DNA of 64,000 bases. It comes from an uncultured Clostridia bacterium (lineage in GTDB: Bacteria > Bacillota > Clostridia > Oscillospirales > Oscillospiraceae). Numbering within the stretch: position 1 is the stretch's first letter; every line of letters starts with the position of its first letter. A model generated the notes under the pieces. The model did not search any database, was not told the origin of the DNA, and worked only from the letters and a program-made list of their open reading frames with translations. Shown one piece after another: positions 27,668-36,230 of this stretch. The position numbers and the translations under genes were made by a program. Where the stretch lies: assembly GCA_946550725.1 (NCBI GenBank), contig CAMNQX010000001.1, forward strand, positions 1-64,000, in the 5' to 3' direction.

Positions 27668-28750
27668 TTACCCCTCTCTCTTTTTCCATTGAACAAACAG
27701 GCCTTCTTGGCCCGGTGGTGCCAAATATCGTTCGTTCGGTCCGATCCCCGCCACGCTAAAAATACTCGTCCCGTCGGTGAGCACCGGGGTGGCCTCCCGT
27801 TCTCCCACGGGCACGCCCAGCTCGTTGAGCCACTTCTTCACCGTCTTTCCCGTGCGGAAGGGCGGGCGGACCGCGTCTCCCGTCTGTCTGGAACGCAGGA
27901 ACAGCGGCGTTTCCGGGGAGACGCGGAGATAGAACGCGTCGGGGGTGGGAGGGGTGTCTGGAACCTCGTCCACCCGGTCCAGCTTCACCGTCCAAAGGGC
28001 CGTGTCCCAACGCCCCTCCCCCGTTAGCTCCAGCCGCTCCAGGGGCGGATAGACCTTGGGCGGCGGGGGGACGGGCCGGTGGGCCGCCAGAAAGGCCGCA
28101 TCTTGGCGCAGGGCGTCTGTCATCCGTCCAGCCGCCTCCGCCACACGGGGATTGATGGAACGAAGCACCGGCAGCACCTGATGGCGCAAGCGGTTGCGGG
28201 CGTAGGCGGTGTCGGCGTTGGTCTCATCCTCTACAAAGGGCAGGCCGTGGGCGGCCATGTAGCTGTCAATGGCGGCGCGGGGGGTCTGGAGCATGGGACG
28301 GACTACCCTGCCCCGCCGGGGCTTGATGCCCGTCAGCCCGTTCAGTCCGCAGCCCCGGGTGAGGTGGAGAAGGACGGTCTCCAGATTGTCGTCAGCGTTG
28401 TGAGCGGTGGCGATGACCGCCGCCCTGGTCTCCTCCGCCGTGCGCTCCAGGAAGGCGTACCGCGCCTCCCGAGCGTTGGCCTCGGTGTTGCCCGGCAGCT
28501 CGGCGATCCGCCCCTCCCCCTGATAGAAGGGAATGTCCCACCTTTCGCACAATTCCCGGCAAAACCGAGCATCTTCTTCGGAATTTAGCCGCAGATGGTG
28601 GTCAAAATGGGCGGCAGCCACCGAAAACCCGTGCTCCTTCAAGAAGTGGAGCAGAGCCACCGAATCCCGCCCGCCGGACAGGGCGCAGAGGATCAGCCCC
28701 TGTTCCGGCAGCAGGCCCCAACGGGCGGAAAAAGACAAAATACGTTCCAT
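27668..28750 (-). CDS. tilS: tRNA(Ile)-lysidine synthetase
   Basis: 360 residues. It changes C34 of tRNA-Ile(CAU) to lysidine so that it reads AUA. N-type ATP pyrophosphatase P-loop [15 protein letters not shown] near residues 23-37, HFDHHLR, a central TilS domain and a shortened C-terminal domain ([22 protein letters not shown]). Its ATG directly abuts the dnaB stop (TAAATG) with no clear ribosome-binding site, which suggests coupling to dnaB. It is shorter than the 430-460 residues of many homologues. Confidence 0.94.
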   Translation of the reverse strand: MERILSFSARWGLLPEQGLILCALSGGRDSVALLHFLKEHGFSVAAAHFDHHLRLNSEEDARFCRELCERWDIPFYQGEGRIAELPGNTEANAREARYAFLERTAEETRAAVIATAHNADDNLETVLLHLTRGCGLNGLTGIKPRRGRVVRPMLQTPRAAIDSYMAAHGLPFVEDETNADTAYARNRLRHQVLPVLRSINPRVAEAAGRMTDALRQDAAFLAAHRPVPPPPKVYPPLERLELTGEGRWDTALWTVKLDRVDEVPDTPPTPDAFYLRVSPETPLFLRSRQTGDAVRPPFRTGKTVKKWLNELGVPVGEREATPVLTDGTSIFSVAGIGPNERYLAPPGQEGLFVQWKKREG

Positions 28751-30118
28751 TTAATACTCGTCGTGGATATAATCCACGTCTTCCGGATCGATAAAGGAGG
28801 TGAACTGGGGCCGCCAGCCCAGGCGGAGGATGCCCGTCTCGCCGTGACGGTTCTTGGCGATGATACACTCCGCCTCGTTGGGGTTGCTGTCCTCGTTTTC
28901 TTCGTTGTAGTAGTCCTCCCGGTGCAGGAAGAGCACGATGTCCGCGTCCTGCTCGATGGCGCCGGAGTCCCGCAGGTCGCTGAGGCGGGGGCGGCGGACG
29001 GTGGTCTTGTCCTTCTCGTTGGCGCGGGAGAGCTGGGAGAGGCACAAAATGGGCACCTCCAGCTCCTTGGCCATGATCTTCATAGCCCGGGAAATATCGC
29101 TCACTGCCTGCTGGCGGCTCTCGCCGCCGTAGGTCTGCTTCCCCCCGGCGGAGGTCATCAGCTGGAGGTAGTCCACCACCACCAGCCCCAGGTCCTTCAC
29201 CCGGCGGCACTTGGCCTTCATGTCCGCCACGGTAAGGGAGGGGTCGTCGTCGATATAGAGGTCCGTATGGGACAGGATGTTGGCGGCGTTGGCCACCCTT
29301 GTCCAGTCGTCGTCGTTGAGACGGCCGGTGGCCAGGTTGCGGTTCTCCACCAACGCCTCGCCGGACAAAAGGCGCATCCCCAGCTGCTCCTTGGACATCT
29401 CCAACGAGAACACCGCCACGGACTTGCCCGAGAATTTCCCCGCGTGTAGGGCCATGTTCAGGGCCATAGACGTCTTGCCCATGCCGGGGCGGGCGGCCAG
29501 AATGATGAGGTCGGATTTGTTGAAGCCGGTCAGCGCCCGGTCCAGCACCTTCAACCCCGTGGAGATGCCTGGGATGCGGTCGCCCGACGCGGCCAGCTCT
29601 CCCAGCCGTTCCAGCAGGGCGGGCACGATGCCGGACATCGGCTCCAGCCCTGTCACGCCCCGGCCCTCCCGCAGGGCATAGATGCGCTGCTCGGCCAGCT
29701 CCAGAAGGGCGGAGCCTTCCTCTTTTCCCTCCCGCACCTGGGCCTCGATGTCGCCGCAGGCCAAGCTCAGCCGCCGCAGCAGCGCCTTGTCCCGCACGAT
29801 GTCCACATACAAGGCCACGTTGGCGGAGGTGGGGGTGATCTCCATGAGCTGCTTGAGGTAGGCCGCCGAGGTCTGCTCGTTGTACGTTCCGCTCTGGCGC
29901 ATTTGCTCCAAAATGGTCACCAGATCGATCTTTTGGGAGAAATTAAACATCTTGTAGATGCTTTCATACAGCTCCCGGTTCTGCCGCAGGTAGAAGTCCT
30001 CCGGTCGCAGGCGCTCGATGACCACAGGGATGCACCCCTCGTCGATGAGCATAGAGCCGAGAACGGATTGCTCCGCCTCGGTTGAATGAGGTAATTGATA
30101 AGCTAGAAGTTCATCCAC
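28751..30118 (-). CDS. dnaB: Replicative DNA helicase DnaB
   Basis: 455 residues. N-terminal primase-interaction domain (LPHSTEAEQSVLGSML), linker, and a RecA-like helicase domain with Walker A ARPGMGKTSMAL, Walker B VVVDYLQLM and SQLSRANEKD. No intein interrupts it. GTG at 30118 is used because AGAGGTG lies 6 nt upstream; the GTG at 30127 would begin inside that site. In the rplI-dnaB order typical of Firmicutes, it is separated from rplI by a 280-nt repeat cluster. Confidence 0.96.
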   Translation of the reverse strand: MDELLAYQLPHSTEAEQSVLGSMLIDEGCIPVVIERLRPEDFYLRQNRELYESIYKMFNFSQKIDLVTILEQMRQSGTYNEQTSAAYLKQLMEITPTSANVALYVDIVRDKALLRRLSLACGDIEAQVREGKEEGSALLELAEQRIYALREGRGVTGLEPMSGIVPALLERLGELAASGDRIPGISTGLKVLDRALTGFNKSDLIILAARPGMGKTSMALNMALHAGKFSGKSVAVFSLEMSKEQLGMRLLSGEALVENRNLATGRLNDDDWTRVANAANILSHTDLYIDDDPSLTVADMKAKCRRVKDLGLVVVDYLQLMTSAGGKQTYGGESRQQAVSDISRAMKIMAKELEVPILCLSQLSRANEKDKTTVRRPRLSDLRDSGAIEQDADIVLFLHREDYYNEENEDSNPNEAECIIAKNRHGETGILRLGWRPQFTSFIDPEDVDYIHDEY

Positions 30119-30134
30119 ACTGGTCACCTCTCAT

Positions 30135-30403
30135 TACAATGCTCGGGCGGGCAAAGCTCGCCCTCCGCAAATTCCGCGCTGCGCGCGAAATTTACGCGCC
30201 TGCCGGCGCGTCCCCGCTCCTGCGGGGTCTCGCCTATCGGCTCGGTCGTGCGATGGGACGCGTGCCACCGGCACGCATCGCCCCTCCGGGTGTCCTCTTG
30301 TACAACCTACACGGGCGGCTGGGGACAGCCGCCCCTACCCTGTACCTGAAACCTTCGTTGGTCTTGTAGGGGCCGATGTCCTCATCGGCCCGCGTGTCTG
30401 TCC
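30135..30403. repeat. Cluster of GC-rich hairpins and dispersed repeats between rplI and dnaB
   Basis: A chain of palindromes: GGGCGGGC with GCTCGCCC (about 30146-30164), a near-palindrome around CGCGCTGCGCGCG, ACGCGCC/GGCGCGT (about 30194-30211), CCCCGC/GCGGGG (about 30212-30227), CGTGCC/GGCACG (about 30260-30274). It then passes into the CCCCTAC-type units GGCGGCTGGGGACAGCCGCC plus CCTAC (about 30315-30341) and GTAGGGGCCGATGTCCTCAT followed by CGGCCCGCG (30367-30395). No gene is seen here. Confidence 0.65.
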
Positions 30404-30850
30404 TTACGCCTCGGTGACCACCACATGGATGATCCCGCTGACCTCGTAGCCCAGCTTGCATTTCAGCTCGTAGCTGCCGAAGGACTTGATGGGATCGTCC
30501 TGGACGATCTTGGTCTTGTTGATGTCCACGCCGTGCTGGGCCTTCAGGGCCTCGGACACGTCCTTTCCCGTCACCGAGCCGAAGAGCTTGCCCCCCGCCC
30601 CGGCCTTGGCCCGGATGATGACCTGCATGGAGTCCAGCTTTGCCGCCAGGGCCTGGGCCTCCGCCTTTTCGGCGGCCTCCCGCTCCCGCTTGGCCTCGTC
30701 CTGCTTCTTCATCTTGTTGAGGTTGTCGGCGGTCGCCTCCACCGCCAGCTTGCGGGGGAGAAGGAAGTTGCGGGCGTAGCCGTCGCTGGCCTCGATGAGC
30801 TGACCCTTCTTGCCCTGGCCCTTCACGTCCTGCTGGAGAATGACTTTCAT
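30404..30850 (-). CDS. rplI: 50S ribosomal protein L9
   Basis: 148 residues, normal length. N-terminal domain [20 protein letters not shown] with [13 protein letters not shown], a long connecting helix rich in Lys/Glu/Ala, and the C-terminal rRNA-binding domain [20 protein letters not shown] precedes the ATG. It follows gdpP by 32 nt, the conserved gdpP-rplI order. Confidence 0.97.
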   Translation of the reverse strand: MKVILQQDVKGQGKKGQLIEASDGYARNFLLPRKLAVEATADNLNKMKKQDEAKREREAAEKAEAQALAAKLDSMQVIIRAKAGAGGKLFGSVTGKDVSEALKAQHGVDINKTKIVQDDPIKSFGSYELKCKLGYEVSGIIHVVVTEA

Positions 30851-30882
30851 GGTGGTTCGCTCCTTTTATCGGTTATTTGTTC

Positions 30883-32883
30883 TTATTGTTCTTCAAAATA
30901 GCGGTCGATGGCGATCTTCAGCATCCCCACCACCTCGCTCACCGTGCATCCGGGCAGCTGCGCCCCCGCTACGGCGGCGTTGCCGCCGCCGCCCAGGGAC
31001 TCCAGGATGACCTGGACGTTGGTGTCGCCGTTGCTCCGTCCGGAGATCATGGCCACGCCGTTTTCCCCGGGATACACCACAAAGGAGCAGTTGATCCCCG
31101 AAATGTTCAGCAGCTCGTCGGCGGCCTGGGAGGCGGTGATCCGCCCCACGCTGTGGTCGGCGTAGGCCAGGGCCAGGCCCTCCCGGTAGAGGGTGGCGTT
31201 GCGGATCAGGTCGTATTTGGCGATGGTGCCGTTGAGGTCGGTCTGGAACAGCTTCTTCACCTCGGCGGTATCCGCCCCCGCCCGCCGCAGAAACGCCGCG
31301 GCCTCAAAGGTGCGCCCGCCGGTGCGCATGGTGAAGTTCTTGGTGTCCAGCATGATGCCGCTGAGCAGGGCCTCCGCCTCCACCCGGAACAGATCGGCGG
31401 AATCCAGCTGGTATTGCAGCAGCTCGGCCACCAGCTCGCAGGCAGAGGAGGCAAACGGCTCGTGGAAGTTCAGCGCGGCACCCTCGATGTACTCCGCCGC
31501 CCGGCGGTGGTGGTCGATCACCGCCACCTTGGTGCACGCCTCCAGCAGCTCCCGGGACTGGACCTGGTCGGGGCGGTTGGTATCCACCACCACCAGCAGG
31601 GTGGAGGAATTGGCCGCCACCAGGGCGTCCTGGGCGTCCACGAAGCGGTTTTTGTAGAACTCCTGGCCCATCAGCCGGTCGGTCATCACCTGGCCGGGGC
31701 TGGTCCCCGGCTCCCGGATGATGTAGCAGGGCACGTTGAGCTTGCGGGCCAGGGCGCACACCCCAGCCGCCGCGCCCACCGCGTCCATGTCGGGCACCCT
31801 GTGGCCCATGACCATCACGGCGGTGGAGTCGGCGATCAGCGCCCGCAGGGCGTTGGCCATGACCCGGCTCTTCACCTTGGTGCGCTTCTCCAGCTCCTTG
31901 GTGTGGCCGCCGTAGAACTCGAAGCCCACCTTGTTGCGCACCACCGCCTGGTCGCCGCCCCGGGAGAGGGCCATCTCCACCGACAGCGAGGCGTAGTGAT
32001 ACAGCTCCCCAAAGGTGTCCGCCCCCCGGCCCAGGCCGATGGAGAGGGTCACCGGGCCGCCCTCGGCGCAGGGCGCCTGGCGCACGCCGTCCAGAATGGA
32101 GAATTTGGCGTCCACATAATCCTGAAGATACCGCTCCTCAAACACATAGAGGTAGCGGTCCCGGTCCACCCGGCAGAACAGCCCGCCGGTGTCCGCCACC
32201 CAGGCGTCCATGCGGTTGTTGATCTCGCTCAAAAGGGCGCTGCGGGTGGAATCAGACATGGGCTTCAACACCTCGTCGTAGTTGTCCAGCACCAGCAGGG
32301 CCACCACGGGGCGGGTGTTGAAATACGCCTCTCTGGTCCGGGACAGGTCGGTGATGTCCACCCAGTAGGTGGTGGCCAGAAAGCCGCTGGCGCGGCTCAG
32401 CTCGTCGGTGCGCACCAGGTGGCCGAACACCTGGAACCGGCGCAGGCCCAGACGGATCTCCTGGGGGCAGACGCTTTTCCCCTCCATGAGCCAGCGGGTG
32501 GGGAAGTCCTCCACCAGGCCGTCCAGCTTGGTGTCAAAGAGGTGCTCCTTACGGCCGGACAGGTGGAGGAAGCGGTCGTTGGTCCAGATGATCTCCCCCG
32601 ACTCGGGGCGGAAGATGACCATGGGCAGCGGGGAGTTGACCATGGCGTCCTTGGCCGCCACGTCCATGTCCCCGGTGAGGGAGTTCATAAACTTCGTCAG
32701 CGCCTTCTGGCGGCGGCGGTTGTGGCGCAGGAAGCCCAGGTAGCACAGCACCGCCGCGGCTCCCTCCGCAACGGCCAGGGCATATTCCTTCAGCAGCGCG
32801 GTGATGATGGCAAAAACGGCCAGCAGCACAAAGGACAGCTGAAAGCCGGTATCAAAGGCACGGGCCTTGCTGTTTTTCTTCAC
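30883..32883 (-). CDS. gdpP: Cyclic-di-AMP phosphodiesterase GdpP
   Basis: 666 residues. Two N-terminal membrane helices, a PAS-like domain, a degenerate GGDEF domain (RDRYLYVFEERYL region) and the catalytic DHH/DHHA1 domains with HRVPDMDAVGAA, VVVDTNRPDQV, VIDHHRRA and C-terminal GGGGNAAVAGAQL. It hydrolyses c-di-AMP, which controls potassium, osmolyte and cell-wall balance. GTG at 32883 is chosen because GGGGGAGGTG lies about 7 nt upstream; the frame from 32976 reaches into the promoter. Confidence 0.94.
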   Translation of the reverse strand: MKKNSKARAFDTGFQLSFVLLAVFAIITALLKEYALAVAEGAAAVLCYLGFLRHNRRRQKALTKFMNSLTGDMDVAAKDAMVNSPLPMVIFRPESGEIIWTNDRFLHLSGRKEHLFDTKLDGLVEDFPTRWLMEGKSVCPQEIRLGLRRFQVFGHLVRTDELSRASGFLATTYWVDITDLSRTREAYFNTRPVVALLVLDNYDEVLKPMSDSTRSALLSEINNRMDAWVADTGGLFCRVDRDRYLYVFEERYLQDYVDAKFSILDGVRQAPCAEGGPVTLSIGLGRGADTFGELYHYASLSVEMALSRGGDQAVVRNKVGFEFYGGHTKELEKRTKVKSRVMANALRALIADSTAVMVMGHRVPDMDAVGAAAGVCALARKLNVPCYIIREPGTSPGQVMTDRLMGQEFYKNRFVDAQDALVAANSSTLLVVVDTNRPDQVQSRELLEACTKVAVIDHHRRAAEYIEGAALNFHEPFASSACELVAELLQYQLDSADLFRVEAEALLSGIMLDTKNFTMRTGGRTFEAAAFLRRAGADTAEVKKLFQTDLNGTIAKYDLIRNATLYREGLALAYADHSVGRITASQAADELLNISGINCSFVVYPGENGVAMISGRSNGDTNVQVILESLGGGGNAAVAGAQLPGCTVSEVVGMLKIAIDRYFEEQ

Positions 32884-32947
32884 CGTGAACCACCTCCCCC
32901 GCGGCGTGCGCCCGCCGGCGCCGCGGTCAAAAAAGGATACGCGGTAT

Positions 32948-32976
32948 ATTATACCAAAGACGAAAGCAAGAAACAA
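32948..32976 (-). promoter_or_regulatory. Sigma-A promoter of gdpP-rplI
   Basis: TTGTTT (32976-32971), 17-bp spacer, TATAAT (32953-32948), about 65 nt before the GTG start. Confidence 0.7.
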
Positions 32977-33015
32977 GAGCTACAAAAAATTTACCATTTT
33001 GGAAGAGGAAAACCC

Positions 33016-33044
33016 TTTACAATTTAGTGATGGTGACGTATAAT
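33016..33044 (+). promoter_or_regulatory. Sigma-A promoter of the NifU-like/GGGtGRT pair
   Basis: TTTACA (33016-33021), 17-bp spacer, TATAAT (33039-33044), about 60 nt before the ATG at 33103. A strong site, matching the G/C-biased codons of the two genes. Confidence 0.75.
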
Positions 33045-33102
33045 ATGAGCCGTGATTGAGACTTTTCCCAGCAGTTCAAAAAAGGTAGAAGGAGGAAACA
33101 CA

Positions 33103-33795
33103 ATGATCTATTCTTCGGAAGTGCAGAATATGTGCCCCGTCGCTAAGGGCGCCTACCACGGTCCCGCTCCCATCCCCGAGGAGGGCAAGTGGGTCCAGGC
33201 CAAGGAGATCAAGGACATCTCCGGCCTCACCCACGGCGTGGGCTGGTGCGCCCCCCAGCAGGGCGCGTGCAAGCTGACCCTCAACGTCAAGGACGGCGTC
33301 ATTGAGGAGGCCCTGGTGGAGACCCTGGGCTGCTCCGGCATGACCCACTCCGCCGCCATGGCCAGCGAGATCCTCATCGGCAAGACCCTGCTGGAGGCGC
33401 TGAACACCGACCTGGTGTGCGACGCCATCAACACCGCCATGCGCGAGCTGTTCCTGCAGATCGTCTACGGCCGCACCCAGACCGCTTTCTCCGAGGGCGG
33501 CCTGCCCATCGGCGCGTCCCTGGAGGACCTGGGCAAGGGCCTGCGCTCTCAGATCGGCACCATGTTCGCCTCCAAGGTCAAGGGTCCCCGTTACATGGAG
33601 ATGGCCGAGGGCTATGTCACCCGCGTGGCCCTCAACAAGGACAAGGAGATCATCGGCTATGAGTTCGTCAATCTGGGCAAGATGATGGACTTCATCAAGG
33701 CCGGCACCGAGCCGGGCGAGGCCCTCAAGAAGGCTCAGGGCCACTACGGCCAGTTTGAGAACGCCGATTCTTACATCGACCCCCGCAAGCAGTAA
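33103..33795 (+). CDS. NifU/IscU-like iron-sulfur scaffold protein paired with GGGtGRT
   Basis: 230 residues, related to IscU/NifU scaffolds. Cysteines in the positions expected for cluster ligands: GWCAPQQGACKLT (about residues 46-58) and LGCSGMTHSAAM (about 80-91), with another in LVCDAIN. The C-terminal third has extra sequence beyond a minimal IscU. No cysteine desulfurase (IscS/NifS) lies nearby; the partner is the GGGtGRT protein 21 nt downstream. ATG at 33103 has GAAGGAGG; the frame from 33052 is not used. Confidence 0.85.
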   Translation: MIYSSEVQNMCPVAKGAYHGPAPIPEEGKWVQAKEIKDISGLTHGVGWCAPQQGACKLTLNVKDGVIEEALVETLGCSGMTHSAAMASEILIGKTLLEALNTDLVCDAINTAMRELFLQIVYGRTQTAFSEGGLPIGASLEDLGKGLRSQIGTMFASKVKGPRYMEMAEGYVTRVALNKDKEIIGYEFVNLGKMMDFIKAGTEPGEALKKAQGHYGQFENADSYIDPRKQ

Positions 33796-33816
33796 GAGAA
33801 AAGGAGGTATGGAATA

Positions 33817-34815
33817 ATGGCTTTGTTTGAAAGTTATGAGCGCCGCATCGACAAGATCAACGGTGTGCTGGCGCAGTACGGTATCAAGAGCGTGGAAGAG
33901 AGCCGCGAGATCTGTAAGGCCGCGGGCTTCGACCCCTACGAGATCGTCAAGGGTATTCAGCCCATCTGCTTTGAGAACGCCTGCTGGGCTTACTGCGTGG
34001 GCGCGGCCATCGCCCTGAAGAAGGGCGTCAAGACCGCCGCCGAGGCCGCCGAGTGCATCGGCATCGGCCTCCAGGCCTTCTGCATCGACGGCTCCGTGGC
34101 GGAGGACCGCAAGGTGGGTCTGGGCCACGGCAACCTGGGCGCCATGCTCCTCCGGGACGAGACCAAGTGCTTTGCCTTCCTGGCCGGCCACGAGTCCTTC
34201 GCCGCCGCCGAGGGCGCCATCGGCATTGTCCGCAACGCCAACAAGGCGCGCAAGTCCCCCCTGCAGGTCATCCTCAACGGCCTGGGCAAGGACGCCGCCC
34301 AGATCATCTCCCGCATCAACGGCTTCACCTACGTCCAGACCCAGTTCGATTACTACTCCGGCGAGCTGAAGGTGGTCAAGGAGACCCCCTACTCCGACGG
34401 TGAGCGCGCCAACGTGCGCTGCTTCGGCGCCGACGACGTCCGCGAGGGCGTGGCCATCATGTGGCATGAGGGCGTGGATGTGTCCATCACCGGCAACTCC
34501 ACCAACCCCACCCGCTTCCAGCACCCCGTGGCGGGCACCTATAAGAAGGAGTGCGTGGAGAAGGGCAAGAAGTACTTCTCCGTGGCCTCCGGCGGCGGCA
34601 CGGGCCGCACCCTCCACCCCGACAACATGGCCGCCGGCCCCGCCTCCTACGGCATGACCGACACCATGGGCCGCATGCACTCCGACGCTCAGTTCGCGGG
34701 CAGCTCCTCCGTCCCCGCTCACGTGGAGATGATGGGCTTCCTGGGCATGGGCAACAACCCCATGGTCGGCGCCACCGTCGCCGTGGCCGTCGCTGTCGCG
34801 GAGTCTCAGAAGTAA
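33817..34815 (+). CDS. GGGtGRT family protein (function unknown)
   Basis: 332 residues. It carries the naming motif SGGGTGRTLHPDNMAAGP (about residues 259-276) and conserved GLGHGNLGAMLL, AGHESFAAAEG and GNSTNPTRFQHP segments. Cys residues sit at ICKAAGF, PICFENACWAYC, ECIG and FCIDGS in the N-terminal third. The family has no assigned reaction; its steady pairing with a NifU-like scaffold suggests work in Fe-S cluster handling or a metal-dependent enzyme. AGGAGG precedes the ATG. It shares one promoter and one terminator with its partner. Confidence 0.9.
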   Translation: MALFESYERRIDKINGVLAQYGIKSVEESREICKAAGFDPYEIVKGIQPICFENACWAYCVGAAIALKKGVKTAAEAAECIGIGLQAFCIDGSVAEDRKVGLGHGNLGAMLLRDETKCFAFLAGHESFAAAEGAIGIVRNANKARKSPLQVILNGLGKDAAQIISRINGFTYVQTQFDYYSGELKVVKETPYSDGERANVRCFGADDVREGVAIMWHEGVDVSITGNSTNPTRFQHPVAGTYKKECVEKGKKYFSVASGGGTGRTLHPDNMAAGPASYGMTDTMGRMHSDAQFAGSSSVPAHVEMMGFLGMGNNPMVGATVAVAVAVAESQK

Positions 34816-34830
34816 GATAAACCACAGTAT

Positions 34831-34869
34831 AAACAAAGGGCCGCTTCCATCGGAAGCGGCCCTTTGTTT
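34831..34869. terminator. Bidirectional terminator between GGGtGRT and histidine kinase genes
   Basis: Eighteen-bp perfect stem (34831-34848 and 34852-34869, ATC loop) with AAACAAA/TTTGTTT ends, lying between convergent genes. Confidence 0.88.
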
Positions 34870-34884
34870 GTCATGTTTTGTTTG

Positions 34885-36012
34885 TCACCCCGCCAGAGGG
34901 AGCACCAGGGCGAATTTACTCCCCAGCCCCGGCGCGGAGGTGACCTCCAGGCGTCCGTTGTGGCAGCGGGCGATGCGCTCGGCGATGGAGAGACCTAGCC
35001 CGGACCCTCCCGTCTGACGCGCCCGGGAGGCGTCGGCGCGGTAAAAGCGGTCGAACACGTGGGGCAGGTCCTTCTCCCCCACGCCGATCCCCTCGTCGAT
35101 CACGCTGAGGCGGGCCTCCTCTCCCTCCCTGCGGATCTTCAGGGTGATGCGGCCCCCCTCGGGGGTGTACTTCACCGCGTTGTCCACCAGGATGCGCAGG
35201 GCCTCCTTCAGCAGGTCCGGGTCGGCGGTCAGCGTCACCCCGTCCGTCCAGTCCGCGGACAGCGGGTGGGTCTGATCCACCAGGGCGGTCTCCTTCAACA
35301 CCTGGGCGGCGATCTCCGTGGCGTCCACCTGCTGGGGAGTCACCCGCATGGTGTGGTTGTCCCCGCGGGCCAGAAACAGCAGCTGTTCCACCAGTTTTTT
35401 CATGGCCTCCCCCTCGGCAAGGATGGCGTCAATAGCCTCCTGGCGGGCGGCGGGGTCGTCCTTGCCCCAGCGGTTCAAGAGGTTGGCGTAGCCCTGGATG
35501 ACGGCGATGGGGGTGCGCAGCTCGTGGCTGGCGTGATCCACGAACTTGATCTGAGCGGCGTAGGCCGCGTCCAGCCGTTCCAGCATGGCGTTGATGGCCT
35601 CGGTCAGCTCCTTCAGCTCCGCGTTCTCCGCCACAGGCAGGCGGGTGTCCAGCTTGGCGGCGTCGATGCGCTCCAGGCGGTCCGCCAGATCGCTGAGCTG
35701 GGACGGGTCCGGCCCGGCGGCGGTGCGGGCGGCGGCCTCCTGGGTGGCAGCGGTGAGCGCCGTGAGGGGCTGCAGGGTCTTTTTGATCAGCCCCGCGTTT
35801 TGCGCCGCCCCCAGCAGCAACAGCAGCAGCTCCGCCCCCAGGGTGAGCAGCAGCACATGGCCCAGCTCCCGCACAGTCAGCGAGATGTGGAGCGCGAAAT
35901 GGGCGAAGGCGAACACCGCCAGGTCCAGCAGGGCGAACAGCCCCAGCTGGCGCAGCGTCAGGCGGAGGTTTAGTTTTCGGACCAGAGAGTGGGACTTCTT
36001 TTCCGCCGGCAC
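34885..36012 (-). CDS. Two-component sensor histidine kinase (OmpR/HisKA type)
   Basis: 375 residues. Two membrane helices (about 24-43 and 52-70) with a very short outside loop, a HAMP-like linker (LADRLERIDAAKLDTRLPVA), HisKA with the phospho-acceptor in DHASHELRTP (about residue 165), and HATPase_c with N box ILVDNAVKYT, G1 IDEGIGVG, F box FDRFYR and G2 GSGLGLSI. The small outside loop suggests it senses a membrane or envelope signal. GTG at 36012 follows AAGGAGG. Its response regulator lies upstream at 36231, separated by repeats. Confidence 0.93.
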   Translation of the reverse strand: MPAEKKSHSLVRKLNLRLTLRQLGLFALLDLAVFAFAHFALHISLTVRELGHVLLLTLGAELLLLLLGAAQNAGLIKKTLQPLTALTAATQEAAARTAAGPDPSQLSDLADRLERIDAAKLDTRLPVAENAELKELTEAINAMLERLDAAYAAQIKFVDHASHELRTPIAVIQGYANLLNRWGKDDPAARQEAIDAILAEGEAMKKLVEQLLFLARGDNHTMRVTPQQVDATEIAAQVLKETALVDQTHPLSADWTDGVTLTADPDLLKEALRILVDNAVKYTPEGGRITLKIRREGEEARLSVIDEGIGVGEKDLPHVFDRFYRADASRARQTGGSGLGLSIAERIARCHNGRLEVTSAPGLGSKFALVLPLAG

Positions 36013-36039
36013 GGTGGTTCACCTCCTTGCTGTGGTGGG

Positions 36040-36230
36040 CGGCGCGTCTGGGAAGCCGCGCCCTACGCGGGCGGATGAGGACATCCGCCCCTACGATCCT
36101 ACCGGAGCGTTCGTTTCTCTCGTAGGGGCCGATGGTCTCGCCTGTAGGGGAGGGGCTTGCCCCTCCGCCCGGAAAACTACCGAATCGTTCATCCATCTCG
36201 TAGGGGCCGATGTCCCCATCGGCCCGCCGC
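36040..36230. repeat. Cluster of CCCCTAC-type dispersed repeats inside a two-component operon
   Basis: At least three units: GCCGCGCCCTACGCGGGCGG then ATGAGGACATCCGCCCCTAC (36054-36095), TGTAGGGGAGGGGCTTGCCC then CTCCGCCC (about 36140-36168), and GTAGGGGCCGATGTCCCCAT then CGGCCCG (36201-36227), with a partial unit GTAGGGGCCGATGG at about 36121. Each has a palindromic core and the GTAGGGG/CCCCTAC flank. They lie between the response regulator stop and the kinase start. Confidence 0.7.

Noticed and set aside
30082-30369. 95-codon plus-strand frame
   Set aside because: Lies over the palindromic repeat cluster; no start signal, repeat-derived Arg/Gly/Pro content.
36040-36230. Possible short CRISPR array (also 30135-30403)
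   Set aside because: Units are not identical, spacing is irregular, cores are palindromic and no cas genes are present.
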